A stretch of DNA of 42,956 nucleotides from an uncultured Campylobacter sp. (lineage in GTDB: Bacteria > Campylobacterota > Campylobacteria > Campylobacterales > Campylobacteraceae). The stretch is taken from the NCBI RefSeq assembly GCF_963526985.1, contig NZ_CAURPW010000016.1:1-42956 (forward strand). The letters run 5' to 3'. Numbering within the stretch: position 1 is the first letter of the stretch; each line of letters begins with the position of its first letter. The position numbers and the translations under genes were made by a program. The notes below the pieces were generated by a model. It was given only the letters and a program-made list of their open reading frames with translations. It did no database searches and was not told where the DNA came from. Shown piece after piece: positions 32,079 through 39,851 of the stretch.

Positions 32079-33187
32079 ATGATGGATTTTAAAGACGGCA
32101 AGCGCGAAAAAACGATCATAAAAACCGCGCTTATCGGCATAGTTACGAATTTTTTCTTAGCCGCGGCGAAAATTTTATCGCCATGGTCTCAAACTCGGTC
32201 GCGCTGATATCAGACGCCGTAAATAACCTTAGCGATGCAGGCTCAAGTATCATCACGATATTTGGCTCAAAGCTAGCTAGCAAGATGCCCGACGAAGATC
32301 ACCCCTACGGCTACGGCAGGACCGAGTATATCGGCGGTCTTATAGTCTCGGTCATCGTGCTGATGCTGGGATTTCAGTTTCTAAAAACTTCTATCGAAAA
32401 TATCTTCGCGCCCGAGCCTACAAATTTTACGATGCCGTTTTTGGCGTTTTTGTTCTGCGCGGTATTCGTCAAATTTGCGCTCGGATTTTACTACAAAAAG
32501 ATCGGCAAACAGACCAAATCTATCTCGCTTAGAGCCGTAGGGCAGGAGGCCGTGGGCGATGCTATTATATCTTGCGTGATCCTTGCATCCGCCGCGCTAT
32601 CGTACTTCGCTGACGTCCAGATAGACGGCTATGCGGGCGCTTTGGCGTCGCTTTTTATTATCGTAAACGGCGTGCTTTTGATAAAAGAAACCTTTGATAA
32701 AATCATCGGCCAGCGCGTGGAAAAAGAGATCAGCGACGAAATTTACGCCGCCGTAAATCGCTGCGAAATCGTGCGCGGCGCATACGACCTGATACTTCAC
32801 AACTACGGCGCGCAGCGATACGTAGGCTCTGTAAACGTCGAGATAGACGAGCATTTGCCCTTTAGCGAGGTTTCGCAGAGGCTAAACGAGCTTCAGATAG
32901 AAATTTACAAAATTTACAGGATTTATCTGGTTTTTGGCGTTTATAGCGTAAATTTGGGGCAGGAGCAGAGTCGCGCCTGCGTGGCGAATTTACTCTCGCG
33001 ATTTAGCAGCGTGCGCGGATTTCATGCGTTTTTTATAGATACGAAGAAAAAGAGCGTGAGGTTTGACGTGGTGGTTGATTTTGCCGAGAAAAATCTAAGC
33101 CGGCTACGCGCCGAGATAGAGCGCGAGATCTCGCTAAGCTTTCCCGGGTATAAAATTTTCATCGTGATAGATAGGGAGTTTGCGTGA
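32079..33187 (+). pseudogene. Cation diffusion facilitator transporter with apparent frameshift near the start
   Basis: From the ATG at 32079 (AAAAGGA 8 bp upstream) the frame reads MMDFKDGKREKTIIKTALIG then VTNFFLAAAKIL, the first membrane helix of a CDF protein, but ends at TGA 32205-32207. The family continues in another frame from about 32176: MVSNSVALISDAVNNLSDAG with the metal-binding SDAVNNLSD, HPYGYGRTEY, further helices, the second metal motif region (QEAVGDAIISC) and a cytoplasmic C-terminal domain ending near 33187. Adding one T to the TTTT run at 32173-32176 restores one continuous protein of about 369 residues. Starting at the ATG 32183 instead would remove helix 1 and lacks a ribosome-binding site. 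It may be a real inactivation, slippage-dependent expression or a sequencing error. An intact protein would export divalent metals (Zn, Fe, Mn or Co) using the proton gradient. Confidence 0.8.
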
Positions 33188-33232
33188 AAATATTTATTGC
33201 CATGGTATAATTTTATTGTTTAATAAATATTT
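33188..33232. promoter_or_regulatory. Inverted repeat around the -10 of the DUF1566 gene pair
   Basis: AAATATTTATT (33188-33198) and AATAAATATTT (33222-33232) are perfect 11-bp inverted arms. A TATAAT (33206-33211) sits almost exactly at their centre. It could be an operator covering the promoter, or the A/T composition may have produced it by chance. Confidence 0.45.
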
Positions 33233-33246
33233 CAAAGGAGGATATA

Positions 33247-33729
33247 TTGAGAAAAATAATAGCCGCTTCGCTGGCGTGCTTGCTGTGTTCTAGCGCAGCG
33301 TTTGGGACGGATGCGCCTGGTTTTACGGCGGGTTTTAGCAGGGACGACGCCAAAAACGTCGTCACGGATAGCGTCTATAAACTGATGTGGCAAGACGGCG
33401 AGGAGATATTTAAGGGAACTTACGATGAGGCGGTAAAGTACTGCGAAAATTTAACCTTCGCGGGCTTTGAGGACTGGCGGCTACCTACGTTAAACGAGCT
33501 TTTAAGCATCACGGACGATAGCAGGTATAACCCTGCGATAAACAAAGCCTTTAAAAACATCGTATACGAGACGAACGACAAAGGTGAGAAAAGCTACGGC
33601 TGGTACTGGAGCTCTACTAGGTATGCCGGCGGATCGTCTAATGTGTGGCTCGTGTTTTTCATGGGCGGCAACATCAACTGGGGCGGAGTTTCTAATCGCG
33701 GCTTCGTGCGGTGCGTTCGGGACTATTGA
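33247..33729 (+). CDS. Secreted DUF1566 (Lcl-domain) protein, copy 1
   Basis: The TTG start is chosen because AAAGGAGG lies just before it and the product then begins with a signal peptide (about 1-19, ending SSAAFG). The 160-residue protein has a single DUF1566 domain: TDSVYKLMWQDGE, YDEAVKYCENL, GFEDWRLPTLNELLSI, WYWSSTRY, and the C-terminal NRGFVRCVRDY. This domain has a C-type-lectin/formylglycine-enzyme-like fold that binds ligands or other proteins at the cell surface. The two cysteines in YCENL and RCVRD are positioned to pair. A paralogue follows 28 bp downstream. Role unknown; adhesion or ligand binding is inferred. Confidence 0.9.
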   Translation: MRKIIAASLACLLCSSAAFGTDAPGFTAGFSRDDAKNVVTDSVYKLMWQDGEEIFKGTYDEAVKYCENLTFAGFEDWRLPTLNELLSITDDSRYNPAINKAFKNIVYETNDKGEKSYGWYWSSTRYAGGSSNVWLVFFMGGNINWGGVSNRGFVRCVRDY

Positions 33730-33757
33730 TTTTTGAAATTTAGATAAAGGAAAAAGT

Positions 33758-34210
33758 ATGAAAAGATATATAGCTGCTTCTTTACTGCTTTGCGGTCTGC
33801 TAAACGCAGAGGCGCTAAGTCCTACATGCTACCGAGATAACGATAAAAACGTAGTGGTATGTAGCGACAAAAAGCTGGGCAGGCTAATGTGGCAGGATGA
33901 GAATCAAAATTTTCAAGGAACGTGGGATCAGGCGCAGGAGTACTGCAATCTGGTAAACCTAGCCGGATACAAAGACTGGCGGCTGCCTACAAGGATGGAG
34001 CTACTAAGCATAGCGGATAAGAGTAGGCATGAACCCTCTCTAAATACGGCTTTTAAATACACAGAAGACTTCGATGATCCGCACTATTGGAGCCAGACTA
34101 AAATCGCCGACTTTTCGTCCGGCGCGTGGCTCGTGGATTTTAGGAATGGATACGATATCTGGGACTTCGTTTCTAGTCGCGACTTCGTGCGGTGTGTGAG
34201 AAATGATTGA
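33758..34210 (+). CDS. Secreted DUF1566 (Lcl-domain) protein, copy 2
   Basis: The 150 residues start with a signal peptide (MKRYIAASLLLCGLLNAEA). A DUF1566 domain follows: LGRLMWQDENQNFQGTWDQA, EYCNLVNLAG, DWRLPTRMELLSIAD, HYWSQTKIADFSSGAWLVDF and SSRDFVRCVRND. An extra cysteine pair near the N-terminus (SPTCYRDN, VVVCSDKK) is lacking in copy 1. Copy 2 is about 40% identical to copy 1, with short blocks of near-identical DNA (GACTGGCGGCTxCCTAC and the 3' end) and concentrated differences in the binding-face region. AAAGGA precedes the ATG, and it is cotranscribed with copy 1. Confidence 0.9.
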   Translation: MKRYIAASLLLCGLLNAEALSPTCYRDNDKNVVVCSDKKLGRLMWQDENQNFQGTWDQAQEYCNLVNLAGYKDWRLPTRMELLSIADKSRHEPSLNTAFKYTEDFDDPHYWSQTKIADFSSGAWLVDFRNGYDIWDFVSSRDFVRCVRND

Positions 34211-34331
34211 TTTGGCGGATTATGCGCCTTAAATTTGTTTTTTATGGTTAAATTTGAAGCTGAAATTTAACGAGCCGAATTTTATTAAAACTCGCGACTC
34301 GTAAATTTTGCGAGGCTTTAGAAATTTTACG

Positions 34332-34337
34332 TATAAT
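34332..34337 (+). promoter_or_regulatory. -10 element for ccoI-ccoS
   Basis: TATAAT within TTACGTATAATCTA, 32 bp upstream of the ATG at 34370, in an A/T-rich leader. Confidence 0.55.
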
Positions 34338-34369
34338 CTAAAATCTTAAAACGAAAGAAAAAGTAATTT

Positions 34370-36772
34370 ATGGGCAAATTTAAGTGCGCGCATTGCAGGG
34401 GCGAATTTGATCGCGAGGCGCTGATAGAGCGCGGCGGGGAGCTGTTTTGCTGCGAGGGGTGCGCGGGAGTTTACGAGATACTTAACGCAAGCGGGCTTGG
34501 CGAGTTTTACGAAAGGCTTGGCAAAACTACGCTAAACCCCGCTCTAAGCGCGAAAAACGCGGCGCAAAAGTCGCAGGAAGACCTCGCGGCTATTTATCAA
34601 AACTACGTCAAAAACGAGAACGGGTTTAACAAAATCTCTCTCATCATCGAGGGCATCCACTGTTCGGCTTGCATCTGGCTAAACGAGAAGGTTTTATTTG
34701 CGCAGAAGGGAATTTTAGAGGTAAATATAAACTCGGTTAATAACAAAGCCCTCATCGTCTGGGACGAAAACGAGCTAAATTTGGCTCAAATTTTCGCTCT
34801 CATCCGCTCCATCGGCTACGAGCCCTACCCCTATGACGCGCAGGCTCAGGAGCACAGACTTGCGGGGCAGAGGCGCGAATTTTACGCTAGGCTGCTTGTG
34901 GGGATATTTTGCACGATGAACATCATGTGGCTGGCCGTCGCGCAGTACGGCGGCTACTTCACGGGTATGCGCGCCGACGTGCGCTCTATCATAAATTTCG
35001 CTGAATTTATCCTTGCTACGCCGGTGCTTTTTTACACGGGAAGCGGGTTTTTTAGGGGCGCTTGGAGCGCGCTAAAAAACAAAACGCAAAATACGGATAG
35101 CCTCATCGTCACGGGCACGCTAGCGGCTTATATTTTCTCGATATACGCGATGTTTTCTAGGCAAGGCGAGGTGTATTTCGACTCGGTCGCGATGATAATC
35201 ACTTTCGTATTTATCGGTAAATATTTGGAAATCTTGAGTAAGAAAAAGGCCGCCGACACGCTCGATAATCTAAACTCGTTAAATTTAAACTCAGTTAGCG
35301 TCAAAAACGGCGACGAGATAACGCTAAAAAGCGCGCAGGAGGTGCGCACGGGCGAACTCGTGGTAGTGAGAGTCGGCGAGCGCGTGCTACTTGACGGCGT
35401 CGTAGTAAGCGGCGCGGCGAGCTTTGATCTATCTAGCCTTAACGGCGAGAGCGCGCCTGTTTATCTTAGCGCAAAAGATGGCGAAAACGAGATAAAAAGC
35501 GGCTCGGTGTGCGTGGACGGCACCCTGGTTTATGAGGTCGGCGCCGCCTTTAGCGAGTCTGTGCTGGCCCGTATCATAAACTTGCTAGAAACCGCCGCAG
35601 CCAAAAAGCCTAAAATTCAGGCGCTTGCAGATGCTATCGCGGCGAGGTTTTCGGCCGCTATCACGGCGCTCGCGCTAGCGACGTTTGCGTTTTGGTTCTG
35701 GCGCACGGGCGAGCTCTCCGCCGCGCTCATCGTCGCGATCTCGGTCGTGGTGATCTCGTGCCCCTGCGCGCTGGGTCTTGCTACGCCCGTTAGCACGCTC
35801 GTTGCGCTTGGGGCGGGCTTTAGGCGCGGGATACTTTTTAAAGAAGCGCGCATCATCGAAAGTCTAGCCAGGTGCGATACGGCCGTGTTTGATAAGACCG
35901 GCACGCTCACGTCGGGGCGGCTTAAGGTGGGTAAATTTACGCACGCGGGCAAATTTGACGCTAGCGCGCTTTTTTCGCTGGTTAGCGGCTCGGATCATCC
36001 CGTTAGCCGCGCCGTTGGCGAGTATTTGCGCGCAAATTTTAGGGATTTAAAACTTTTAGAGTTAAGCGGCTTTGAAAACATCGCAGCGCGCGGGGTAAGG
36101 GCTAAATTTGACGGCATAAATCTAGCCGGCGGGAGCGAAAAATTTATGCGCGAGCTGGGGCTTTATGGCGGCGAAGCTGTGCGCGGGACTTGCTATTTTT
36201 TCGCCGCTGACGGACAGATCGCAGCGGTATTTGAGCTAGAGGAGAGCCTAAAAGAGGGCGCCAAAGAGTGCGTAAACGCGCTAAAAAACGCTGGCATGCG
36301 CGTGGCGATGCTAACGGGCGATAACGAATACGCCGCAAAGCGCGCGGCAGAGGAGCTAGGCGTGGGCGAAACGGTCGCAAACGCTCTGCCCACGGACAAG
36401 GCTGCCTACGTAGAGAGACTGGCGCAGCAGGGGCGAAACGTGCTGATGGTAGGTGACGGGATCAACGACGCTGCCGCGCTCGCGCTATCAAGCGTGGCCG
36501 TATGTATGGGTAGTGGAGCGGCCGTGAGTATCGCAAAAAGCGACGTAGTGCTGATGAGAGATGACCTCGCCTCGCTCGCGGCTGCGGTTGGGCTCGCGCG
36601 TAAAACCTACCGCATCGTGCGGCAAAATTTGGCCTTTTCGCTCGTTTATAACGCCGTGACGATACCACTGGCGATGGCCGGCTACGTAGCGCCTGCCGTG
36701 GCTGCGCTATCGATGTCGCTAAGCTCGGTCGCGGTCGTGCTAAACGCGATGCGGGCTAGGAGCGAGCGATGA
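34370..36772 (+). CDS. ccoI: Cu-transporting P1B-type ATPase for cbb3 oxidase assembly (CcoI/FixI)
   Basis: The 800 residues begin with a cysteine cluster (CAHCRGEF ... FCCEGCAGVYEIL) typical of FixI/CcoI. A heavy-metal domain follows with GIHCSACIWLNE in place of GMTCxxC, then membrane helices, the transport-site CPCALGLATPV, the phosphorylation motif VFDKTGTLTSG, HP locus SGSDHPVSRAV, and MVGDGINDAAAL. It exports copper to the periplasm for the CcoN binuclear centre of cbb3-type cytochrome c oxidase. Its stop overlaps ccoS by 4 bp, which supports CcoI rather than a general CopA. AAAGAAAAAG precedes the ATG. Confidence 0.93.
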   Translation: MGKFKCAHCRGEFDREALIERGGELFCCEGCAGVYEILNASGLGEFYERLGKTTLNPALSAKNAAQKSQEDLAAIYQNYVKNENGFNKISLIIEGIHCSACIWLNEKVLFAQKGILEVNINSVNNKALIVWDENELNLAQIFALIRSIGYEPYPYDAQAQEHRLAGQRREFYARLLVGIFCTMNIMWLAVAQYGGYFTGMRADVRSIINFAEFILATPVLFYTGSGFFRGAWSALKNKTQNTDSLIVTGTLAAYIFSIYAMFSRQGEVYFDSVAMIITFVFIGKYLEILSKKKAADTLDNLNSLNLNSVSVKNGDEITLKSAQEVRTGELVVVRVGERVLLDGVVVSGAASFDLSSLNGESAPVYLSAKDGENEIKSGSVCVDGTLVYEVGAAFSESVLARIINLLETAAAKKPKIQALADAIAARFSAAITALALATFAFWFWRTGELSAALIVAISVVVISCPCALGLATPVSTLVALGAGFRRGILFKEARIIESLARCDTAVFDKTGTLTSGRLKVGKFTHAGKFDASALFSLVSGSDHPVSRAVGEYLRANFRDLKLLELSGFENIAARGVRAKFDGINLAGGSEKFMRELGLYGGEAVRGTCYFFAADGQIAAVFELEESLKEGAKECVNALKNAGMRVAMLTGDNEYAAKRAAEELGVGETVANALPTDKAAYVERLAQQGRNVLMVGDGINDAAALALSSVAVCMGSGAAVSIAKSDVVLMRDDLASLAAAVGLARKTYRIVRQNLAFSLVYNAVTIPLAMAGYVAPAVAALSMSLSSVAVVLNAMRARSER

Positions 36773-36981
36773 GCGGGGCGGTCGTAGCGATGATGATCGG
36801 CGTCTCGACGCTGCTTGGCGCGTGCGGGCTGGCGGCGCTGCTGTGGGGGCTTAAAACCAGGCAGTTTGACGACGAGCGAAAGTTTTTGGACGGGACGAAA
36901 TTTGACGACGAAGACGCGCTAAACGACGCCTATGAGCTAGAGCTGCGCCGTAAAGAAAAGGGCTATAAGCCGCCGGAGTGA
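36769..36981 (+). CDS. ccoS: cbb3-type oxidase assembly protein CcoS
   Basis: The 70-residue protein has one N-terminal membrane helix (about 4-27), followed by LKTRQFDDERKF and an acidic stretch; the WxxxxxQFDD pattern is the CcoS/FixS hallmark. It overlaps ccoI by ATGA. It is needed for copper/heme maturation of CcoN. Family members are 50-75 aa. Confidence 0.93.
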   Translation: MSGAVVAMMIGVSTLLGACGLAALLWGLKTRQFDDERKFLDGTKFDDEDALNDAYELELRRKEKGYKPPE

Positions 36982-37573
36982 GGCGAATTTACGCCTGTGT
37001 TTTTTGGTTTTATAGTCGCTAAATTCGTTGGATTTCGGTCGCGAAATTTGATTTCGAGCGTGGGCGACATTTGCGTTTTAAATTTGACGGCGAGGATTTT
37101 GGAGTCAAATTTGGACTATAAAATTTAATTCATTGCGGTTAAATTCGTCGCTAAATTTCGACTAATTACGGCGTAATGGCGGGCAAAAATTGAGCGTGAG
37201 ATTTTGGCGTCTTGGACGGCAAATTTACCGTGCAAAATAGTAAAAGCGCGCAAGTGTAATCTGGCAGAGAAAAAATCGGTTGCCCTTTGCTAGCAAGTGG
37301 GTCGTCGGCAAATTTAGCCTTTTGTTGGCCAAATTTACTCAGTCTAGCGATGCCCCGTAATCAAATCAAGATCGCCGCTCGGCGAAACCGCCTGCTTGGA
37401 GTTTAGGCGGCTTGGAGCCATTTAAATTTAATCGCTGCAATTGCCGAGCGGGCGTGTTTTAATCCTGTAAATTTTGCTTTCTTGCTTGTAAAAGCTTCAC
37501 TCTGGCAAGCATTTTTAATCTACTTTTAGCTTTTTAGCGATATGATTCCGCAAATTTAAACAAAGGAAACAAC
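36982..37573. other. 592-bp intergenic region
   Basis: No gene is recognised. The first 200 bp are dense in AAATTT words. AAACCGCC ... TTTAGGCGG near 37384-37410 forms a short hairpin. At the end, CAAAGGA just before the next ATG is the ribosome-binding site of the flavoprotein gene. It could hold remnants of a lost gene, but nothing is readable. Confidence 0.45.
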
Positions 37574-38122
37574 ATGAAAACGCTCGTGATTTTATCGCAC
37601 CCAAATCTCGCCGCATCGCGCGTAAACAAAGCCTTGTCACAGGTAGCAAAGGCTGCCGCGGACGTCGAAGTGCGCCATTTGGAAGGGCTTTACGGTCTAG
37701 ATATCGCGCGTATAGACGCCCGCGCAGAGCAAGACGCGCTAGCGGGTGCCGAGCGCATCGTATTTTTATACCCGATGTACTGGCTAAACGTGCCGCCTAT
37801 GCTAAAAGCCTATATCGACATCGTTTTTTCGCACGAACTGGTGGGCTCCGGCGCGCTTAAGGGCAAGGTCTTGCAGCTTGCGCTAAGCGTCAGTACGCCG
37901 CTTAGCGAATACTCTAAACAGGGCGCGATCGGCTTTAGCTTGGATGAAATTTTAACGCCGCTTAAGATCGCGGCAAACTACTGCGGGATGGACTTTGCCG
38001 TGCCGTTTATCAGCAGCGGATTTGAGCCCGGCGAGTTTGGCGACGATGCCGTAGATACCGCAGCTGCACGCTTTGGCAAGCTTTTACGAGGAGAGCTAAG
38101 TCCTAACGAGTATCAAATTTAG
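37574..38122 (+). CDS. NAD(P)H:quinone reductase-like flavodoxin-fold protein
   Basis: The 182 residues belong to the Flavodoxin_2 family (KefF/YwrO/MdaB type): KTLVILSHPNLAASRVNKAL binds FMN phosphate, FLYPMYWLNVPPMLKAYIDIVF is the family signature, and KVLQLALSVSTPLSEYS follows. A cytoplasmic FMN enzyme reducing quinones by two electrons, often for oxidative or electrophile defence. AAAGGA lies 8 bp before the ATG. It is monocistronic between two long noncoding stretches. Specific substrate not determinable. Confidence 0.9.
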   Translation: MKTLVILSHPNLAASRVNKALSQVAKAAADVEVRHLEGLYGLDIARIDARAEQDALAGAERIVFLYPMYWLNVPPMLKAYIDIVFSHELVGSGALKGKVLQLALSVSTPLSEYSKQGAIGFSLDEILTPLKIAANYCGMDFAVPFISSGFEPGEFGDDAVDTAAARFGKLLRGELSPNEYQI

Positions 38123-38448
38123 TTTCGCCCCTTGCGGCTATGAGCCAAAGTTACGATAGCGGCGGTACGGGCAGCTTTATAACCGGTAAAAGCGCGGCAT
38201 ACCGGAGTTAAATTTATATCCGCTCGTAAAGCAAAAACTAAGCATATCCAAGCCGCACCTTAAATTTATAATCACAAATCGTCGTGTTAATTTTACATCG
38301 TCTCCGAGGCAAATTTGACTTATCGGAGACGCTAAATTTTGCTTCGCCGCCGCTAATATGCAAATTTAAAAGCCAAACCCGTTAATACCTTGCGCAAGGT
38401 TTAGGTTGCTTTGCGGTTCTTGCTTATCCTGCGATGTTAAACGCAAAC
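38123..38448. other. Convergent intergenic region with two palindromes
   Basis: No gene is seen. It contains a 9-bp-stem hairpin at 38299-38331 and a perfect 14-bp palindrome, ACCTTGCGCAAGGT, at 38387-38400, plus several AAATTT words. The hairpin may terminate the flavoprotein transcript. Confidence 0.5.
38299..38331 (+). terminator. Hairpin, possible terminator
   Basis: CGTCTCCGA / TCGGAGACG is a perfect 9-bp stem with a 15-nt loop, followed by CTAAATTTTGCTTC. It is 177 bp after the flavoprotein stop, so the assignment is tentative. Confidence 0.4.
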
Positions 38449-38751
38449 TTATTTTAGGCCCTCTATATACTCGCTAACAGCCGCCATATCCTCGTTGCTT
38501 AGGTTTTTGGCGTGCAGCTGCATGACTTTGCCCATGCCAAATGTGTTGTTTGAGCCGTCTTTGTAGCCTTGTAGCGCTTTTATGCGGTCTTCTTTGCTGA
38601 TGCTAATTAGCGCAGGCACTTTGTTTGCGTATTTTACCTCCGCTTTTTCGCCGTGACAGGCTGAGCATTTTTTGTAAATGGCTTCGCCGCTAGCCGCAAA
38701 TAGAGATAAATTTAGTGCCAAAACGGCGGTAGCGATGCGATAGATTTTCAT
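38449..38751 (-). CDS. Periplasmic class I cytochrome c, copy 1
   Basis: The 100-residue protein has a signal peptide (about 1-19, ending SLFA), heme-attachment CSACH, and a likely axial Met in FGMGKVMQ or the following LHAKNLSNEDMAAV region. Its length matches cytochrome c553-type electron donors to the cbb3 oxidase. It lies near ccoI-ccoS and the heptose operon, as in other Campylobacter. A paralogue with a near-identical promoter lies 129 bp upstream. Confidence 0.93.
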   Translation of the reverse strand: MKIYRIATAVLALNLSLFAASGEAIYKKCSACHGEKAEVKYANKVPALISISKEDRIKALQGYKDGSNNTFGMGKVMQLHAKNLSNEDMAAVSEYIEGLK

Positions 38752-38783
38752 TTTTCGTCCTTTTTGATAGAAATTTAGACGAG

Positions 38784-38789
38784 ATTATA
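38784..38789 (-). promoter_or_regulatory. -10 element for cytochrome copy 1
   Basis: TATAAT on the minus strand inside TTTTAAGACTATAAT, a 15-nt word repeated exactly in the promoter of cytochrome copy 2. Confidence 0.6.
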
Positions 38790-38839
38790 GTCTTAAAAAG
38801 TTAAAATTAAAATTATAAAAAAGTTGCAAAAATGAAGCG

Positions 38840-38875
38840 TCGAAGAGAGAAAAATCGGCGGAAAAACTCCGCCGA
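38840..38875 (-). terminator. Rho-independent terminator of cytochrome copy 2
   Basis: TCGGCGGA / TCCGCCGA (38855-38875) forms an 8-bp stem; on the minus strand it is followed by TTTTTCTCTCTT. It lies 6 bp beyond the stop codon. Confidence 0.8.
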
Positions 38876-38880
38876 AGAGA

Positions 38881-39186
38881 TTATTTTAGAGTAGGGATGT
38901 ACTCTGAAAGAGCGGCGATATCCTCGTCGTTAAGACCTTTTGCTAGAGGTTTCATCATCGCAGAAGACTTAAATTTATCTAGGCTGCCCTCTTTGTAACC
39001 TTTTAAAGCCTCAGCGATCTCTTCTTTAGAAAGAGACGAAAGCGCAGGAACTTTGTTTAGATACATTTTTTCGGCTTTGGCTCCGTGACAGGCTTTGCAT
39101 TTGTTGTAAAGGGTCGCGCCGTCGGCGGCAAATAGGCTACCTGCTAGCAATGCGGCAGCTCCTGAAACAATGATAAGCTTTTTCAT
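38881..39186 (-). CDS. Periplasmic class I cytochrome c, copy 2
   Basis: The ATG at 39186 is preferred over an in-frame TTG at 39192, because AAAAGGA lies 7 bp before it and the signal peptide then starts MKKLIIVSGAAALLAGSLFA. The mature part has the heme motif CKACH and a likely Met ligand in SSAMMKPLAKGL. It is about half identical to copy 1 and of the same length (101 aa), so the pair arose by tandem duplication. It probably shuttles electrons in the periplasm between the bc1 complex and the cbb3 oxidase or peroxidases. Confidence 0.93.
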   Translation of the reverse strand: MKKLIIVSGAAALLAGSLFAADGATLYNKCKACHGAKAEKMYLNKVPALSSLSKEEIAEALKGYKEGSLDKFKSSAMMKPLAKGLNDEDIAALSEYIPTLK

Positions 39187-39217
39187 TTTCAATCCTTTTT
39201 GATAAAATTGCAGGCGT

Positions 39218-39223
39218 ATTATA
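39218..39223 (-). promoter_or_regulatory. -10 element for cytochrome copy 2
   Basis: TATAAT on the minus strand in the same 15-nt context, TTTTAAGACTATAAT, as copy 1; 31 bp before the ATG. Confidence 0.6.
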
Positions 39224-39313
39224 GTCTTAAAAGCTAAATTTTACATTATTTTTTTACATTAGTTTCTATCGCGGTACGGGCAGCGATTTTCGGTTAAATT
39301 TAGATTTTTTCTG

Positions 39314-39319
39314 TATAAT
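39314..39319 (+). promoter_or_regulatory. -10 element for the heptose operon, almost abutting the start codon
   Basis: TATAAT within CTGTATAATTTTCGCC ends only 7 nt before the gmhB ATG at 39327. If used, transcription would begin at or next to the start codon. No ribosome-binding site is visible. Confidence 0.5.
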
Positions 39320-39326
39320 TTTCGCC

Positions 39327-39851
39327 ATGGATAAAACAAAGCTTAAAACGCAGCCGCAAAAGGCGCTATTTCTTGATCGCGACGGCGTGATAAACGAGGA
39401 TGCGGGCTATGTTTATAGACGCGAGGATTTCGTTTTTAAAGAGGGCATTTTTGCCGCTTTGAGGGAGTTTGCACAGGCGGGCTACGCGCTAGTCGTGGTG
39501 ACGAATCAATCAGGCATCGGACGAGGCTACTATACGCTAGAGCAGTTTGACGAGCTTTGCGGCTTTATGCTGGGTGAGTTAGCAAAAGAGGGCGTAAAGA
39601 TAGAGAAAATTTACTTTTGCCCGCATGCGCCGGAGACTCTTTGCGGTTGCCGTAAACCGGAGCCAGGCATGCTATTAAAGGCCGCAAACGAGCTAAACAT
39701 CGACCTTGCGCGCTCAATCATGATAGGCGATAAGGATAGTGACGTGCAAGCGGGGCAAAGCGCTGGCGTGGGGGTAAATTTAAAGCTGGACGACCGGCTA
39801 AAAAGCGTGGCCGAGGCGCTAGAGTTTTTAAAAAAAGAAGGAAAAATATGA
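39327..39851 (+). CDS. gmhB: D-glycero-beta-D-manno-heptose-1,7-bisphosphate 7-phosphatase
   Basis: A HAD-family phosphatase in ADP-heptose synthesis for LOS core. The 174 residues contain LFLDRDGVINED (nucleophile Asp), VVVTNQSGIGRGYY, the zinc loop CPHAPETLCGCRKPEPGM, and MIGDKDSDVQAG. No other ATG fits before the conserved start. It overlaps hldD by 4 bp and begins the gmhB-hldD-hldE-gmhA operon. Confidence 0.96.
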   Translation: MDKTKLKTQPQKALFLDRDGVINEDAGYVYRREDFVFKEGIFAALREFAQAGYALVVVTNQSGIGRGYYTLEQFDELCGFMLGELAKEGVKIEKIYFCPHAPETLCGCRKPEPGMLLKAANELNIDLARSIMIGDKDSDVQAGQSAGVGVNLKLDDRLKSVAEALEFLKKEGKI

